A stretch of DNA of 64,000 bases from Sipunculus nudus (GCA_026874595.1 CM049314.1:52869812-52933811); one strand, 5' to 3'; positions 47,256 to 63,221 are shown, counted from the stretch's first letter. The notes: a model not told the origin generated them from the letters alone. Made by a program: numbers and translations.

Positions 47256-48432
47256 GGACACGTGGCTGTATTTATTTTCCCTATATAACATCTATAAAAC
47301 ACCTGAGGTTTGGGCCTCTTTTAAATAATTTTCAAAATAAATTCTGATATTAAACTTTTTTTTACCTGAGAATTTGTTGTTTCTTCAGTCAAACTAGACC
47401 AAGAAAAATGGGGCTTGTGTATCTCCTTTTTTAACAATCCTGGCCCGAATGCAGTGAAGCCCAAAATACCCCACCAAGCAGTCCCAAACAAGCATTTGGA
47501 CAACATCTCTTTGATTGGCCATAGATTTTAAAAAAAAATGACCAATACTGTCAATTTTATTGGAAATTATGCTTAACATACTTAAAAATCAAACAATGGG
47601 GTGTTTTTGATGCTCCAGCACATGATGGCTAGAGCCAACCAGAGAAAGCCAGACCATTTACTACTCTCCTTCAGGTTCAGGGCTTGGTGACCCCAGGTCA
47701 TGTAAACAAATAGGACCACGTGACCTTAAGATACACAATTTTATTTGCCCCCTATTTACATGAAAGCAAACTATAATGGCATGAAAGCACTATCAGAATT
47801 CAAAGTTACAGGACCCTATCACTAAAAAATAATATTTCAGAGCCCTATAACTATCCTATTATCTAGTGCGGTATACCTGACAGTGGCCACTGTGAAAAAT
47901 CAAATATCATTCTGCAATTATTCTAAACTTATCTCACTTTTCTATATGTGAGGCACTATTTACTTAGTGCTAATATGTAATACCCCTGATATGTTATTAA
48001 AGACCAAATTGTGTGGGAGACATATCTGATATATGCTCTGATTATGTCAGACTTAGAAAAAAAGCATGATTTTCAATATAGTTTTGGTGTCTGGGACTCC
48101 ATCCAACCTGGACAGTCAGGTTTATAATAAAATATGCTGAAAAGTACTCTGGAAGTACAGTGTCATGGATACCTGACTCTAAGAAATTGATGAAACAAGA
48201 GTCTGTAGTGAATATTGTTGCCTGATGACTGTCTTCATTTCCAATGCCTGTATGCATGGTGTCTGGGCAAAACAGCAATTCTGAATTCAGTCACTGTTGA
48301 TCTTCACCCAACATTTAGAAAATGAGTTTCTGGATCTGAAAATACATCAGATTATTTCACATTATTAATAAAAGATGAAAATATAATGATGTGTCAGTGT
48401 TATTACTGTTATAAGTATAACTTTACATATAA

Positions 48433-48482
<50 letters not shown>

Positions 48483-48547
48483 CAAACAATATACATATGA
48501 ACATATATATATTCATATATTTATATCTATATATATATATATAAATT

Positions 48548-48593
<46 letters not shown>

Positions 48594-48920
48594 TACTGGT
48601 GACAGTTGATCCATGCTGTCAAATAGGGAAAATGCTAATCATGGGAAATTATTCGAGCCTGCTGTTATACAATAATGCACATACTGGCCATATACCATTG
48701 CTTTTTTATTCATTGAGGCCATAAAATTCACCAAATGACACATTTTAACTACACCTTTTTTTTTGCAATGAGTCAACATGCACAAAATCCATGTAAAAAT
48801 AAAACATGATATACAGAAACATGGTATGTCAAGATATTGTGCAACCTCAAATTTGGCAAATGAATGGGGCGCAAACAAATGGGGGTTTATAAATAAATAA
48901 ATAAATAATTATATATTTAC

Positions 48921-48973
<53 letters not shown>

Positions 48974-49415
48974 AATACCCAGTCATGAACCAAAAGTAGA
49001 AAAAAAGCAATTCCTCTCTTCTACCCCCCCCCCCCCCCCTGTTCTCCTGTTCCCTTATCATTCTGCCCCCCCCCCCCCCCCCCAAATACGGCCATTCACC
49101 CTAAAAGTCATCCACACCACTCCAAGTGAAATGCCGACACAAATCTGGCACCAAAAAGTGTTGTTTACCTATTGAAATCAGCCCTAGAATTGTAATCCAG
49201 TCTTGTTATGGTATGAAGATAGAGTGACAGTTCATGTTTCTTACCTGTCAGGAATCCGCTTCCCAAAACCAAGTTTTTCTCATAAAAACAGCCTGGAAAT
49301 AAAGAATATAGTACTTGAATAAGCTGAAAAGACTCTGAACATCAGTTCAGGCACAGTTTTGTGGCAGCGATCAGCCTGTATTATCACCCACATCGTAAAG
49401 ACAGGTTTTTGTGAA
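47256..49415 (+). repeat. macrosatellite unit 11 (full, 2,160 bp)
   Basis: Standard copy with a longer CA tract. Confidence 0.95.
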
Positions 49416-50592
49416 GGACACGTGGCTGTATTTATTTTCCCTATATAACATCTATAAAACACCTGAGGTTTGGGCCTCTTTTAAATAATTTTCAAAATAA
49501 ATTCTGATATTAAACTTTTTTTTACCTGAGAATTTGTTGTTTCTTCAGTCAAACTAGACCAAGAAAAATGGGGCTTGTGTATCTCCTTTTTTAACAATCC
49601 TGGCCCGAATGCAGTGAAGCCCAAAATACCCCACCAAGCAGTCCCAAACAAGCATTTGGACAACATCTCTTTGATTGGCCATAGATTTTAAAAAAAAATG
49701 ACCAATACTGTCAATTTTATTGGAAATTATGCTTAACATACTTAAAAATCAAACAATGGGGTGTTTTTGATGCTCCAGCACATGATGGCTAGAGCCAACC
49801 AGAGAAAGCCAGACCATTTACTACTCTCCTTCAGGTTCAGGGCTTGGTGACCCCAGGTCATGTAAACAAATAGGACCACGTGACCTTAAGATACACAATT
49901 TTATTTGCCCCCTATTTACATGAAAGCAAACTATAATGGCATGAAAGCACTATCAGAATTCAAAGTTACAGGACCCTATCACTAAAAAATAATATTTCAG
50001 AGCCCTATAACTATCCTATTATCTAGTGCGGTATACCTGACAGTGGCCACTGTGAAAAATCAAATATCATTCTGCAATTATTCTAAACTTATCTCACTTT
50101 TCTATATGTGAGGCACTATTTACTTAGTGCTAATATGTAATACCCCTGATATGTTATTAAAGACCAAATTGTGTGGGAGACATATCTGATATATGCTCTG
50201 ATTATGTCAGACTTAGAAAAAAAGCATGATTTTCAATATAGTTTTGGTGTCTGGGACTCCATCCAACCTGGACAGTCAGGTTTATAATAAAATATGCTGA
50301 AAAGTACTCTGGAAGTACAGTGTCATGGATACCTGACTCTAAGAAATTGATGAAACAAGAGTCTGTAGTGAATATTGTTGCCTGATGACTGTCTTCATTT
50401 CCAATGCCTGTATGCATGGTGTCTGGGCAAAACAGCAATTCTGAATTCAGTCACTGTTGATCTTCACCCAACATTTAGAAAATGAGTTTCTGGATCTGAA
50501 AATACATCAGATTATTTCACATTATTAATAAAAGATGAAAATATAATGATGTGTCAGTGTTATTACTGTTATAAGTATAACTTTACATATAA

Positions 50593-50642
<50 letters not shown>

Positions 50643-50707
50643 CAAACAATATACATATGAACATATATATATTCATATATTTATATCTATATATATATAT
50701 ATAAATT

Positions 50708-50751
<44 letters not shown>

Positions 50752-51078
50752 TACTGGTGACAGTTGATCCATGCTGTCAAATAGGGAAAATGCTAATCAT
50801 GGGAAATTATTCGAGCCTGCTGTTATACAATAATGCACATACTGGCCATATACCATTGCTTTTTTATTCATTGAGGCCATAAAATTCACCAAATGACACA
50901 TTTTAACTACACCTTTTTTTTTGCAATGAGTCAACATGCACAAAATCCATGTAAAAATAAAACATGATATACAGAAACATGGTATGTCAAGATATTGTGC
51001 AACCTCAAATTTGGCAAATGAATGGGGCGCAAACAAATGGGGGTTTATAAATAAATAAATAAATAATTATATATTTAC

Positions 51079-51129
<51 letters not shown>

Positions 51130-51571
51130 AATACCCAGTCATGAACCAAAAGTAGAAAAAAAGCAATTCCTCTCTTCTACCCCCCCCCCCCCCCCTGTTC
51201 TCCTGTTCCCTTATCATTCTGCCCCCCCCCCCCCCCCCCAAATACGGCCATTCACCCTAAAAGTCATCCACACCACTCCAAGTGAAATGCCGACACAAAT
51301 CTGGCACCAAAAAGTGTTGTTTACCTATTGAAATCAGCCCTAGAATTGTAATCCAGTCTTGTTATGGTATGAAGATAGAGTGACAGTTCATGTTTCTTAC
51401 CTGTCAGGAATCCGCTTCCCAAAACCAAGTTTTTCTCATAAAAACAGCCTGGAAATAAAGAATATAGTACTTGAATAAGCTGAAAAGACTCTGAACATCA
51501 GTTCAGGCACAGTTTTGTGGCAGCGATCAGCCTGTATTATCACCCACATCGTAAAGACAGGTTTTTGTGAA
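49416..51571 (+). repeat. macrosatellite unit 12 (full, 2,156 bp)
   Basis: Standard copy; no private change noticed outside tracts. Confidence 0.95.
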
Positions 51572-52745
51572 GGACACGTGGCTGTATTTATTTTCCCTAT
51601 ATAACATCTATAAAACACCTGAGGTTTGGGCCTCTTTTAAATAATTTTCAAAATAAATTCTGATATTAAACTTTTTTTTACCTGAGAATTTGTTGTTTCT
51701 TCAGTCAAACTAGACCAAGAAAAATGGGGCTTGTGTATCTCCTTTTTTAACAATCCTGGCCCGAATGCAGTGAAGCCCAAAATACCCCACCAAGCAGTCC
51801 CAAACAAGCATTTGGACAACATCTCTTTGATTGGCCATAGATTTTAAAAAAAAATGACCAATACTGTCAATTTTATTGGAAATTATGCTTAACATACTTA
51901 AAAATCAAACAATGGGGTGTTTTTGATGCTCCAGCACATGATGGCTAGAGCCAACCAGAGAAAGCCAGACCATTTACTACTCTCCTTCAGGTTCAGGGCT
52001 TGGTGACCCCAGGTCATGTAAACAAATAGGACCACGTGACCTTAAGATACACAATTTTATTTGCCCCCTATTTACATGAAAGCAAACTATAATGGCATGA
52101 AAGCACTATCAGAATTCAAAGTTACAGGACCCTATCACTAAAAAATAATATTTCAGAGCCCTATAACTATCCTATTATCTAGTGCGGTATACCTGACAGT
52201 GGCCACTGTGAAAAATCAAATATCATTCTGCAATTATTCTAAACTTATCTCACTTTTCTATATGTGAGGCACTATTTACTTAGTGCTAATATGTAATACC
52301 CCTGATATGTTATTAAAGACCAAATTGTGTGGGAGACATATCTGATATATGCTCTGATTATGTCAGACTTAGAAAAAAAGCATGATTTTCAATATAGTTT
52401 TGGTGTCTGGGACTCCATCCAACCTGGACAGTCAGGTTTATAATAAAATATGCTGAAAAGTACTCTGGAAGTACAGTGTCATGGATACCTGACTCTAAGA
52501 AATTGAAACAAGAGTCTGTAGTGAATATTGTTGCCTGATGACTGTCTTCATTTCCAATGCCTGTATGCATGGTGTCTGGGCAAAACAGCAATTCTGAATT
52601 CAGTCACTGTTGATCTTCACCCAACATTTAGAAAATGAGTTTCTGGATCTGAAAATACATCAGATTATTTCACATTATTAATAAAAGATGAAAATATAAT
52701 GATGTGTCAGTGTTATTACTGTTATAAGTATAACTTTACATATAA

Positions 52746-52795
<50 letters not shown>

Positions 52796-52860
52796 CAAAC
52801 AATATACATATGAACATATATATATTCATATATTTATATCTATATATATATATATAAATT

Positions 52861-52906
<46 letters not shown>

Positions 52907-53233
52907 TACTGGTGACAGTTGATCCATGCTGTCAAATAGGGAAAATGCTAATCATGGGAAATTATTCGAGCCTGCTGTTATACAATAATGCACATACTGG
53001 CCATATACCATTGCTTTTTTATTCATTGAGGCCATAAAATTCACCAAATGACACATTTTAACTACACCTTTTTTTTTGCAATGAGTCAACATGCACAAAA
53101 TCCATGTAAAAATAAAACATGATATACAGAAACATGGTATGTCAAGATATTGTGCAACCTCAAATTTGGCAAATGAATGGGGCGCAAACAAATGGGGGTT
53201 TATAAATAAATAAATAAATAATTATATATTTAC

Positions 53234-53288
<55 letters not shown>

Positions 53289-53730
53289 AATACCCAGTCA
53301 TGAACCAAAAGTAGAAAAAAAGCAATTCCTCTCTTCTACCCCCCCCCCCCCCCCTGTTCTCCTGTTCCCTTATCATTCTGCCCCCCCCCCCCCCCCCCAA
53401 ATACGGCCATTCACCCTAAAAGTCATCCACACCACTCCAAGTGAAATGCCGACACAAATCTGGCACCAAAAAGTGTTGTTTACCTATTGAAATCAGCCCT
53501 AGAATTGTAATCCAGTCTTGTTATGGTATGAAGATAGAGTGACAGTTCATGTTTCTTACCTGTCAGGAATCCGCTTCCCAAAACCAAGTTTTTCTCATAA
53601 AAACAGCCTGGAAATAAAGAATATAGTACTTGAATAAGCTGAAAAGACTCTGAACATCAGTTCAGGCACAGTTTTGTGGCAGCGATCAGCCTGTATTATC
53701 ACCCACATCGTAAAGACAGGTTTTTGTGAA
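51572..53730 (+). repeat. macrosatellite unit 13 (full, 2,159 bp)
   Basis: Private 3-bp deletion at about 52505 (AATTGAAACAAG instead of AATTGATGAAACAAG). Confidence 0.95.
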
Positions 53731-54907
53731 GGACACGTGGCTGTATTTATTTTCCCTATATAACATCTATAAAACACCTGAGGTTTGGGCCTCTTTTAAA
53801 TAATTTTCAAAATAAATTCTGATATTAAACTTTTTTTTACCTGAGAATTTGTTGTTTCTTCAGTCAAACTAGACCAAGAAAAATGGGGCTTGTGTATCTC
53901 CTTTTTTAACAATCCTGGCCCGAATGCAGTGAAGCCCAAAATACCCCACCAAGCAGTCCCAAACAAGCATTTGGACAACATCTCTTTGATTGGCCATAGA
54001 TTTTAAAAAAAAATGACCAATACTGTCAATTTTATTGGAAATTATGCTTAACATACTTAAAAATCAAACAATGGGGTGTTTTTGATGCTCCAGCACATGA
54101 TGGCTAGAGCCAACCAGAGAAAGCCAGACCATTTACTACTCTCCTTCAGGTTCAGGGCTTGGTGACCCCAGGTCATGTAAACAAATAGGACCACGTGACC
54201 TTAAGATACACAATTTTATTTGCCCCCTATTTACATGAAAGCAAACTATAATGGCATGAAAGCACTATCAGAATTCAAAGTTACAGGACCCTATCACTAA
54301 AAAATAATATTTCAGAGCCCTATAACTATCCTATTATCTAGTGCGGTATACCTGACAGTGGCCACTGTGAAAAATCAAATATCATTCTGCAATTATTCTA
54401 AACTTATCTCACTTTTCTATATGTGAGGCACTATTTACTTAGTGCTAATATGTAATACCCCTGATATGTTATTAAAGACCAAATTGTGTGGGAGACATAT
54501 CTGATATATGCTCTGATTATGTCAGACTTAGAAAAAAAGCATGATTTTCAATATAGTTTTGGTGTCTGGGACTCCATCCAACCTGGACAGTCAGGTTTAT
54601 AATAAAATATGCTGAAAAGTACTCTGGAAGTACAGTGTCATGGATACCTGACTCTAAGAAATTGATGAAACAAGAGTCTGTAGTGAATATTGTTGCCTGA
54701 TGACTGTCTTCATTTCCAATGCCTGTATGCATGGTGTCTGGGCAAAACAGCAATTCTGAATTCAGTCACTGTTGATCTTCACCCAACATTTAGAAAATGA
54801 GTTTCTGGATCTGAAAATACATCAGATTATTTCACATTATTAATAAAAGATGAAAATATAATGATGTGTCAGTGTTATTACTGTTATAAGTATAACTTTA
54901 CATATAA

Positions 54908-54957
<50 letters not shown>

Positions 54958-55022
54958 CAAACAATATACATATGAACATATATATATTCATATATTTATA
55001 TCTATATATATATATATAAATT

Positions 55023-55066
<44 letters not shown>

Positions 55067-55393
55067 TACTGGTGACAGTTGATCCATGCTGTCAAATAGG
55101 GAAAATGCTAATCATGGGAAATTATTCGAGCCTGCTGTTATACAATAATGCACATACTGGCCATATACCATTGCTTTTTTATTCATTGAGGCCATAAAAT
55201 TCACCAAATGACACATTTTAACTACACCTTTTTTTTTGCAATGAGTCAACATGCACAAAATCCATGTAAAAATAAAACATGATATACAGAAACATGGTAT
55301 GTCAAGATATTGTGCAACCTCAAATTTGGCAAATGAATGGGGCGCAAACAAATGGGGGTTTATAAATAAATAAATAAATAATTATATATTTAC

Positions 55394-55448
<55 letters not shown>

Positions 55449-55889
55449 AATACCCAGTCATGAACCAAAAGTAGAAAAAAAGCAATTCCTCTCTTCTACC
55501 CCCCCCCCCCCCCTGTTCTCCTGTTCCCTTATCATTCTGCCCCCCCCCCCCCCCCCCAAATACGGCCATTCACCCTAAAAGTCATCCACACCACTCCAAG
55601 TGAAATGCCGACACAAATCTGGCACCAAAAAGTGTTGTTTACCTATTGAAATCAGCCCTAGAATTGTAATCCAGTCTTGTTATGGTATGAAGATAGAGTG
55701 ACAGTTCATGTTTCTTACCTGTCAGGAATCCGCTTCCCAAAACCAAGTTTTTCTCATAAAAACAGCCTGGAAATAAAGAATATAGTACTTGAATAAGCTG
55801 AAAAGACTCTGAACATCAGTTCAGGCACAGTTTTGTGGCAGCGATCAGCCTGTATTATCACCCACATCGTAAAGACAGGTTTTTGTGAA
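53731..55889 (+). repeat. macrosatellite unit 14 (full, 2,159 bp)
   Basis: Standard copy; differs from neighbours in tract length only, as far as I can see. Confidence 0.95.
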
Positions 55890-57066
55890 GGACACGTGGC
55901 TGTATTTATTTTCCCTATATAACATCTATAAAACACCTGAGGTTTGGGCCTCTTTTAAATAATTTTCAAAATAAATTCTGATATTAAACTTTTTTTTACC
56001 TGAGAATTTGTTGTTTCTTCAGTCAAACTAGACCAAGAAAAATGGGGCTTGTGTATCTCCTTTTTTAACAATCCTGGCCCGAATGCAGTGAAGCCCAAAA
56101 TACCCCACCAAGCAGTCCCAAACAAGCATTTGGACAACATCTCTTTGATTGGCCATAGATTTTAAAAAAAAATGACCAATACTGTCAATTTTATTGGAAA
56201 TTATGCTTAACATACTTAAAAATCAAACAATGGGGTGTTTTTGATGCTCCAGCACATGATGGCTAGAGCCAACCAGAGAAAGCCAGACCATTTACTACTC
56301 TCCTTCAGGTTCAGGGCTTGGTGACCCCAGGTCATGTAAACAAATAGGACCACGTGACCTTAAGATACACAATTTTATTTGCCCCCTATTTACATGAAAG
56401 CAAACTATAATGGCATGAAAGCACTATCAGAATTCAAAGTTACAGGACCCTATCACTAAAAAATAATATTTCAGAGCCCTATAACTATCCTATTATCTAG
56501 TGCGGTATACCTGACAGTGGCCACTGTGAAAAATCAAATATCATTCTGCAATTATTCTAAACTTATCTCACTTTTCTATATGTGAGGCACTATTTACTTA
56601 GTGCTAATATGTAATACCCCTGATATGTTATTAAAGACCAAATTGTGTGGGAGACATATCTGATATATGCTCTGATTATGTCAGACTTAGAAAAAAAGCA
56701 TGATTTTCAATATAGTTTTGGTGTCTGGGACTCCATCCAACCTGGACAGTCAGGTTTATAATAAAATATGCTGAAAAGTACTCTGGAAGTACAGTGTCAT
56801 GGATACCTGACTCTAAGAAATTGATGAAACAAGAGTCTGTAGTGAATATTGTTGCCTGATGACTGTCTTCATTTCCAATGCCTGTATGCATGGTGTCTGG
56901 GCAAAACAGCAATTCTGAATTCAGTCACTGTTGATCTTCACCCAACATTTAGAAAATGAGTTTCTGGATCTGAAAATACATCAGATTATTTCACATTATT
57001 AATAAAAGATGAAAATATAATGATGTGTCAGTGTTATTACTGTTATAAGTATAACTTTACATATAA

Positions 57067-57116
<50 letters not shown>

Positions 57117-57181
57117 CAAACAATATACATATGAACATATATATATTCATATATTTATATCTATATATATATATATAAATT

Positions 57182-57225
<44 letters not shown>

Positions 57226-57552
57226 TACTGGTGACAGTTGATCCATGCTGTCAAATAGGGAAAATGCTAATCATGGGAAATTATTCGAGCCTGCTGTTAT
57301 ACAATAATGCACATACTGGCCATATACCATTGCTTTTTTATTCATTGAGGCCATAAAATTCACCAAATGACACATTTTAACTACACCTTTTTTTTTGCAA
57401 TGAGTCAACATGCACAAAATCCATGTAAAAATAAAACATGATATACAGAAACATGGTATGTCAAGATATTGTGCAACCTCAAATTTGGCAAATGAATGGG
57501 GCGCAAACAAATGGGGGTTTATAAATAAATAAATAAATAATTATATATTTAC

Positions 57553-57603
<51 letters not shown>

Positions 57604-58046
57604 AATACCCAGTCATGAACCAAAAGTAGAAAAAAAGCAATTCCTCTCTTCTACCCCCCCCCCCCCCTGTTCTCCTGTTCCCTTATCATTCTGCCCCCCC
57701 CCCCCCCCCCCCCCAAATACGGCCATTCACCCTAAAAGTCATCCACACCACTCCAAGTGAAATGCCGACACAAATCTGGCACCAAAAAGTGTTGTTTACC
57801 TATTGAAATCAGCCCTAGAATTGTAATCCAGTCTTGTTATGGTATGAAGATAGAGTGACAGTTCATGTTTCTTACCTGTCAGGAATCCGCTTCCCAAAAC
57901 CAAGTTTTTCTCATAAAAACAGCCTGGAAATAAAGAATATAGTACTTGAATAAGCTGAAAAGACTCTGAACATCAGTTCAGGCACAGTTTTGTGGCAGCG
58001 ATCAGCCTGTATTATCACCCACATCGTAAAGACAGGTTTTTGTTAA
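55890..58046 (+). repeat. macrosatellite unit 15 (full, 2,157 bp)
   Basis: Ends in TTTTTGTTAAGATACAC, a junction different from that of units 4/5 and 9/10, and keeps the standard GCACAGTTTTG. Confidence 0.95.
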
Positions 58047-58749
58047 GATACACAATTTTATTTGCCCCCTATTTACATGAAAGCAAACTATAATGGCATG
58101 AAAGCACTATCAGAATTCAAAGTTACAGGACCCTATCACTAAAAAATAATATTTCAGAGCCCTATAACTATCCTATTATCTAGTGCGGTATACCTGACAG
58201 TGGCCACTGTGAAAAATCAAATATCATTCTGCAATTATTCTAAACTTATCTCACTTTTCTATATGTGAGGCACTATTTACTTAGTGCTAATATGTAATAC
58301 CCCTGATATGTTATTAAAGACCAAATTGTGTGGGAGACATATCTGATATATGCTCTGATTATGTCAGACTTAGAAAAAAAGCATGATTTTCAATATAGTT
58401 TTGGTGTCTGGGACTCCATCCAACCTGGACAGTCAGGTTTATAATAAAATATGCTGAAAAGTACTCTGGAAGTACAGTGTCATGGATACCTGACTCTAAG
58501 AAATTGATGAAACAAGAGTCTGTAGTGAATATTGTTGCCTGATGACTGTCTTCATTTCCAATGCCTGTATGCATGGTGTCTGGGCAAAACAGCAATTCTG
58601 AATTCAGTCACTGTTGATCTTCACCCAACATTTAGAAAATGAGTTTCTGGATCTGAAAATACATCAGATTATTTCACATTATTAATAAAAGATGAAAATA
58701 TAATGATGTGTCAGTGTTATTACTGTTATAAGTATAACTTTACATATAA

Positions 58750-58799
<50 letters not shown>

Positions 58800-58864
58800 C
58801 AAACAATATACATATGAACATATATATATTCATATATTTATATCTATATATATATATATAAATT

Positions 58865-58908
<44 letters not shown>

Positions 58909-59235
58909 TACTGGTGACAGTTGATCCATGCTGTCAAATAGGGAAAATGCTAATCATGGGAAATTATTCGAGCCTGCTGTTATACAATAATGCACATACT
59001 GGCCATATACCATTGCTTTTTTATTCATTGAGGCCATAAAATTCACCAAATGACACATTTTAACTACACCTTTTTTTTTGCAATGAGTCAACATGCACAA
59101 AATCCATGTAAAAATAAAACATGATATACAGAAACATGGTATGTCAAGATATTGTGCAACCTCAAATTTGGCAAATGAATGGGGCGCAAACAAATGGGGG
59201 TTTATAAATAAATAAATAAATAATTATATATTTAC

Positions 59236-59286
<51 letters not shown>

Positions 59287-59732
59287 AATACCCAGTCATG
59301 AACCAAAAGTAGAAAAAAAGCAATTCCTCTCTTCTACCCCCCCCCCCCCCTGTTCTCCTGTTCCCTTATCATTCTGCCCCCCCCCCCCCCCCCCCAAATC
59401 AAATACGGCCATTCACCCTAAAAGTCATCCACACCACTCCAAGTGAAATGCCGACACAAATCTGGCACCAAAAAGTGTTGTTTACCTATTGAAATCAGCC
59501 CTAGAATTGTAATCCAGTCTTGTTATGGTATGAAGATAGAGTGACAGTTCATGTTTCTTACCTGTCAGGAATCCGCTTCCCAAAACCAAGTTTTTCTCAT
59601 AAAAACAGCCTGGAAATAAAGAATATAGTACTTGAATAAGCTGAAAAGACTCTGAACATCAGTTCAGGCACAGTTTTGTGGCAGCGATCAGCCTGTATTA
59701 TCACCCACATCGTAAAGACAGGTTTTTGTGAA
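58047..59732 (+). repeat. macrosatellite unit 16 (short, 1,686 bp)
   Basis: Lacks the same segment as units 5 and 10 but through a different junction base. Has a private AAATC duplication after the second C-run (AAATCAAATACGG at about 59396). Confidence 0.95.
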
Positions 59733-60909
59733 GGACACGTGGCTGTATTTATTTTCCCTATATAACATCTATAAAACACCTGAGGTTTGGGCCTCTTTTA
59801 AATAATTTTCAAAATAAATTCTGATATTAAACTTTTTTTTACCTGAGAATTTGTTGTTTCTTCAGTCAAACTAGACCAAGAAAAATGGGGCTTGTGTATC
59901 TCCTTTTTTAACAATCCTGGCCCGAATGCAGTGAAGCCCAAAATACCCCACCAAGCAGTCCCAAACAAGCATTTGGACAACATCTCTTTGATTGGCCATA
60001 GATTTTAAAAAAAAATGACCAATACTGTCAATTTTATTGGAAATTATGCTTAACATACTTAAAAATCAAACAATGGGGTGTTTTTGATGCTCCAGCACAT
60101 GATGGCTAGAGCCAACCAGAGAAAGCCAGACCATTTACTACTCTCCTTCAGGTTCAGGGCTTGGTGACCCCAGGTCATGTAAACAAATAGGACCACGTGA
60201 CCTTAAGATACACAATTTTATTTGCCCCCTATTTACATGAAAGCAAACTATAATGGCATGAAAGCACTATCAGAATTCAAAGTTACAGGACCCTATCACT
60301 AAAAAATAATATTTCAGAGCCCTATAACTATCCTATTATCTAGTGCGGTATACCTGACAGTGGCCACTGTGAAAAATCAAATATCATTCTGCAATTATTC
60401 TAAACTTATCTCACTTTTCTATATGTGAGGCACTATTTACTTAGTGCTAATATGTAATACCCCTGATATGTTATTAAAGACCAAATTGTGTGGGAGACAT
60501 ATCTGATATATGCTCTGATTATGTCAGACTTAGAAAAAAAGCATGATTTTCAATATAGTTTTGGTGTCTGGGACTCCATCCAACCTGGACAGTCAGGTTT
60601 ATAATAAAATATGCTGAAAAGTACTCTGGAAGTACAGTGTCATGGATACCTGACTCTAAGAAATTGATGAAACAAGAGTCTGTAGTGAATATTGTTGCCT
60701 GATGACTGTCTTCATTTCCAATGCCTGTATGCATGGTGTCTGGGCAAAACAGCAATTCTGAATTCAGTCACTGTTGATCTTCACCCAACATTTAGAAAAT
60801 GAGTTTCTGGATCTGAAAATACATCAGATTATTTCACATTATTAATAAAAGATGAAAATATAATGATGTGTCAGTGTTATTACTGTTATAAGTATAACTT
60901 TACATATAA

Positions 60910-60959
<50 letters not shown>

Positions 60960-61024
60960 CAAACAATATACATATGAACATATATATATTCATATATTTA
61001 TATCTATATATATATATATAAATT

Positions 61025-61067
<43 letters not shown>

Positions 61068-61394
61068 TACTGGTGACAGTTGATCCATGCTGTCAAATAG
61101 GGAAAATGCTAATCATGGGAAATTATTCGAGCCTGCTGTTATACAATAATGCACATACTGGCCATATACCATTGCTTTTTTATTCATTGAGGCCATAAAA
61201 TTCACCAAATGACACATTTTAACTACACCTTTTTTTTTGCAATGAGTCAACATGCACAAAATCCATGTAAAAATAAAACATGATATACAGAAACATGGTA
61301 TGTCAAGATATTGTGCAACCTCAAATTTGGCAAATGAATGGGGCGCAAACAAATGGGGGTTTATAAATAAATAAATAAATAATTATATATTTAC

Positions 61395-61445
<51 letters not shown>

Positions 61446-61887
61446 AATACCCAGTCATGAACCAAAAGTAGAAAAAAAGCAATTCCTCTCTTCTACCCCC
61501 CCCCCCCCCCCTGTTCTCCTGTTCCCTTATCATTCTGCCCCCCCCCCCCCCCCCCAAATACGGCCATTCACCCTAAAAGTCATCCACACCACTCCAAGTG
61601 AAATGCCGACACAAATCTGGCACCAAAAAGTGTTGTTTACCTATTGAAATCAGCCCTAGAATTGTAATCCAGTCTTGTTATGGTATGAAGATAGAGTGAC
61701 AGTTCATGTTTCTTACCTGTCAGGAATCCGCTTCCCAAAACCAAGTTTTTCTCATAAAAACAGCCTGGAAATAAAGAATATAGTACTTGAATAAGCTGAA
61801 AAGACTCTGAACATCAGTTCAGGCACAGTTTTGTGGCAGCGATCAGCCTGTATTATCACCCACATCGTAAAGACAGGTTTTTGTGAA
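59733..61887 (+). repeat. macrosatellite unit 17 (full, 2,155 bp)
   Basis: Private one-base deletion after the CA tract (CACACATTACTGG at about 61060). Confidence 0.95.
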
Positions 61888-63064
61888 GGACACGTGGCTG
61901 TATTTATTTTCCCTATATAACATCTATAAAACACCTGAGGTTTGGGCCTCTTTTAAATAATTTTCAAAATAAATTCTGATATTAAACTTTTTTTTACCTG
62001 AGAATTTGTTGTTTCTTCAGTCAAACTAGACCAAGAAAAATGGGGCTTGTGTATCTCCTTTTTTAACAATCCTGGCCCGAATGCAGTGAAGCCCAAAATA
62101 CCCCACCAAGCAGTCCCAAACAAGCATTTGGACAACATCTCTTTGATTGGCCATAGATTTTAAAAAAAAATGACCAATACTGTCAATTTTATTGGAAATT
62201 ATGCTTAACATACTTAAAAATCAAACAATGGGGTGTTTTTGATGCTCCAGCACATGATGGCTAGAGCCAACCAGAGAAAGCCAGACCATTTACTACTCTC
62301 CTTCAGGTTCAGGGCTTGGTGACCCCAGGTCATGTAAACAAATAGGACCACGTGACCTTAAGATACACAATTTTATTTGCCCCCTATTTACATGAAAGCA
62401 AACTATAATGGCATGAAAGCACTATCAGAATTCAAAGTTACAGGACCCTATCACTAAAAAATAATATTTCAGAGCCCTATAACTATCCTATTATCTAGTG
62501 CGGTATACCTGACAGTGGCCACTGTGAAAAATCAAATATCATTCTGCAATTATTCTAAACTTATCTCACTTTTCTATATGTGAGGCACTATTTACTTAGT
62601 GCTAATATGTAATACCCCTGATATGTTATTAAAGACCAAATTGTGTGGGAGACATATCTGATATATGCTCTGATTATGTCAGACTTAGAAAAAAAGCATG
62701 ATTTTCAATATAGTTTTGGTGTCTGGGACTCCATCCAACCTGGACAGTCAGGTTTATAATAAAATATGCTGAAAAGTACTCTGGAAGTACAGTGTCATGG
62801 ATACCTGACTCTAAGAAATTGATGAAACAAGAGTCTGTAGTGAATATTGTTGCCTGATGACTGTCTTCATTTCCAATGCCTGTATGCATGGTGTCTGGGC
62901 AAAACAGCAATTCTGAATTCAGTCACTGTTGATCTTCACCCAACATTTAGAAAATGAGTTTCTGGATCTGAAAATACATCAGATTATTTCACATTATTAA
63001 TAAAAGATGAAAATATAATGATGTGTCAGTGTTATTACTGTTATAAGTATAACTTTACATATAA

Positions 63065-63114
<50 letters not shown>

Positions 63115-63179
63115 CAAACAATATACATATGAACATATATATATTCATATATTTATATCTATATATATATATATAAATT

Positions 63180-63221
<42 letters not shown>

